A stretch of 15,198 nucleotides of DNA. It comes from Firmicutes bacterium UBA4916. Lineage in GTDB: Bacteria; Bacillota; Clostridia; Tissierellales; Tepidimicrobiaceae. A program made the position numbers and the translations under genes. This document shows, in pieces, positions 15,043 to 15,198 of this stretch. Location: NCBI GenBank assembly GCA_002398845.1, contig DHBY01000047.1, positions 1-15,198 of the forward strand, written 5' to 3'. Under the pieces are notes generated by a model. That model did not search any database, was not told the origin of the DNA, and was given only the letters and a program-made list of their open reading frames with translations. Positions within the stretch are counted from its first letter, which is position 1, and the number at the start of each line of letters is the position of its first letter.

Positions 15043-15195
15043 TTATAAAAATGCATCTCCAAAAGTTAAATTTATTGTCTGGCTTTTGAGATGCATTTTA
15101 AATTTAAATTTTTCGCCTAAAGTATTAGCAGTAACTATAGCTGCATATACATCTTCTGGTGTTACTTCAAATATGACAACACCCCCGTCCCTCTG
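15043..15195 (-). CDS. C-terminal part of an unidentified gene at the window edge, preceded in frame by TGA
   Basis: The minus-strand frame entering from the right edge encodes 50 residues to a TAA at 15045-15043. It begins QRDGGVVIFEVTPEDVYAAI and then continues ...GEKFKFKMHLK. The first 30 or so residues read like real protein, while the last 20 run through the terminator hairpin. The codon immediately before, at 15198-15196, is TGA, and there is no ATG, GTG or TTG until a Met after 33 codons. Possible readings are a selenocysteine codon, a frameshift or decayed gene, or a coincidental open frame behind another stop; the other two frames close within about a dozen codons. I do not recognise the family. 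Confidence 0.3.
   Translation of the reverse strand, partial: QRDGGVVIFEVTPEDVYAAIVTANTLGEKFKFKMHLKSQTINLTFGDAFL
15047..15099 (-). terminator. Intrinsic terminator upstream of orr
   Basis: On the minus strand, AAAATGCATCTCAAAAG (15099-15083) pairs with CTTTTGGAGATGCATTTTT (15065-15047) with one bulged G and a 17-base loop, ending in five T. It should end the transcript of whatever lies to the right of the window. Confidence 0.75.
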
Positions 15196-15198
15196 TCA

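Overview
The window looks like chromosomal DNA from a low-G+C Gram-positive anaerobe, most likely a spore-forming member of the Clostridia/Tissierellia. The pointers are strongly AT-rich DNA, purine-rich AGGAGG/GGGGG ribosome-binding sites, several TTG starts, two T-box leaders on aminoacyl-tRNA synthetase genes, a DegV-family protein, and an ornithine racemase of the amino-acid-fermenting (Stickland) type. The lineage is an inference from these traits, not from a marker gene.

Layout. Positions 1-3000 (+ strand): the end of a surface-glycan gene set, with a GT-B glycosyltransferase cut by the left edge, a PIG-L/LmbE-type deacetylase, and a UDP-HexNAc 6-dehydrogenase whose ribosome-binding site can pair with an upstream element. 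A bidirectional terminator follows. Positions 3046-6041: a long-form glucose-1-phosphate thymidylyltransferase (rmlA) flanked by two paralogous family-2-type glycosyltransferases, one on each side and on opposite strands. Together these genes would make and polymerise nucleotide sugars (a dTDP-hexose and a UDP-hexosaminuronate) for a cell-surface or spore-surface glycan. A second bidirectional terminator (6054-6080) ends this region.

Positions 6088-14908 are all on the minus strand and are mostly housekeeping. In transcription order they are orr (ornithine racemase), rarA (AAA+ recombination factor), asnS with an Asn-specific T-box leader, leuS with a Leu-specific T-box leader, a DegV-family protein behind a perfect 42-bp palindrome, and tdh (SDR-type L-threonine 3-dehydrogenase) with its own strong promoter. 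The promoters in this block are tightly packed. The asnS promoter (TTGACA-17 bp-TATAAT) starts inside the last rarA codons, a candidate rarA promoter overlaps the orr stop codon, the leuS promoter lies just after the asnS stop, and the tdh -35 box lies in a 22-bp tandem repeat that duplicates the DegV stop codon.

The right edge holds an intrinsic terminator and 50 in-frame minus-strand codons that read like protein but are preceded by a TGA exactly at the window edge. No mobile element, CRISPR array, tRNA or rRNA gene was seen. I did not find a clearly new multi-gene system. The more unusual points are the regulatory structures, the paralogous glycosyltransferase pair, the atypical LeuS signature and the edge TGA.
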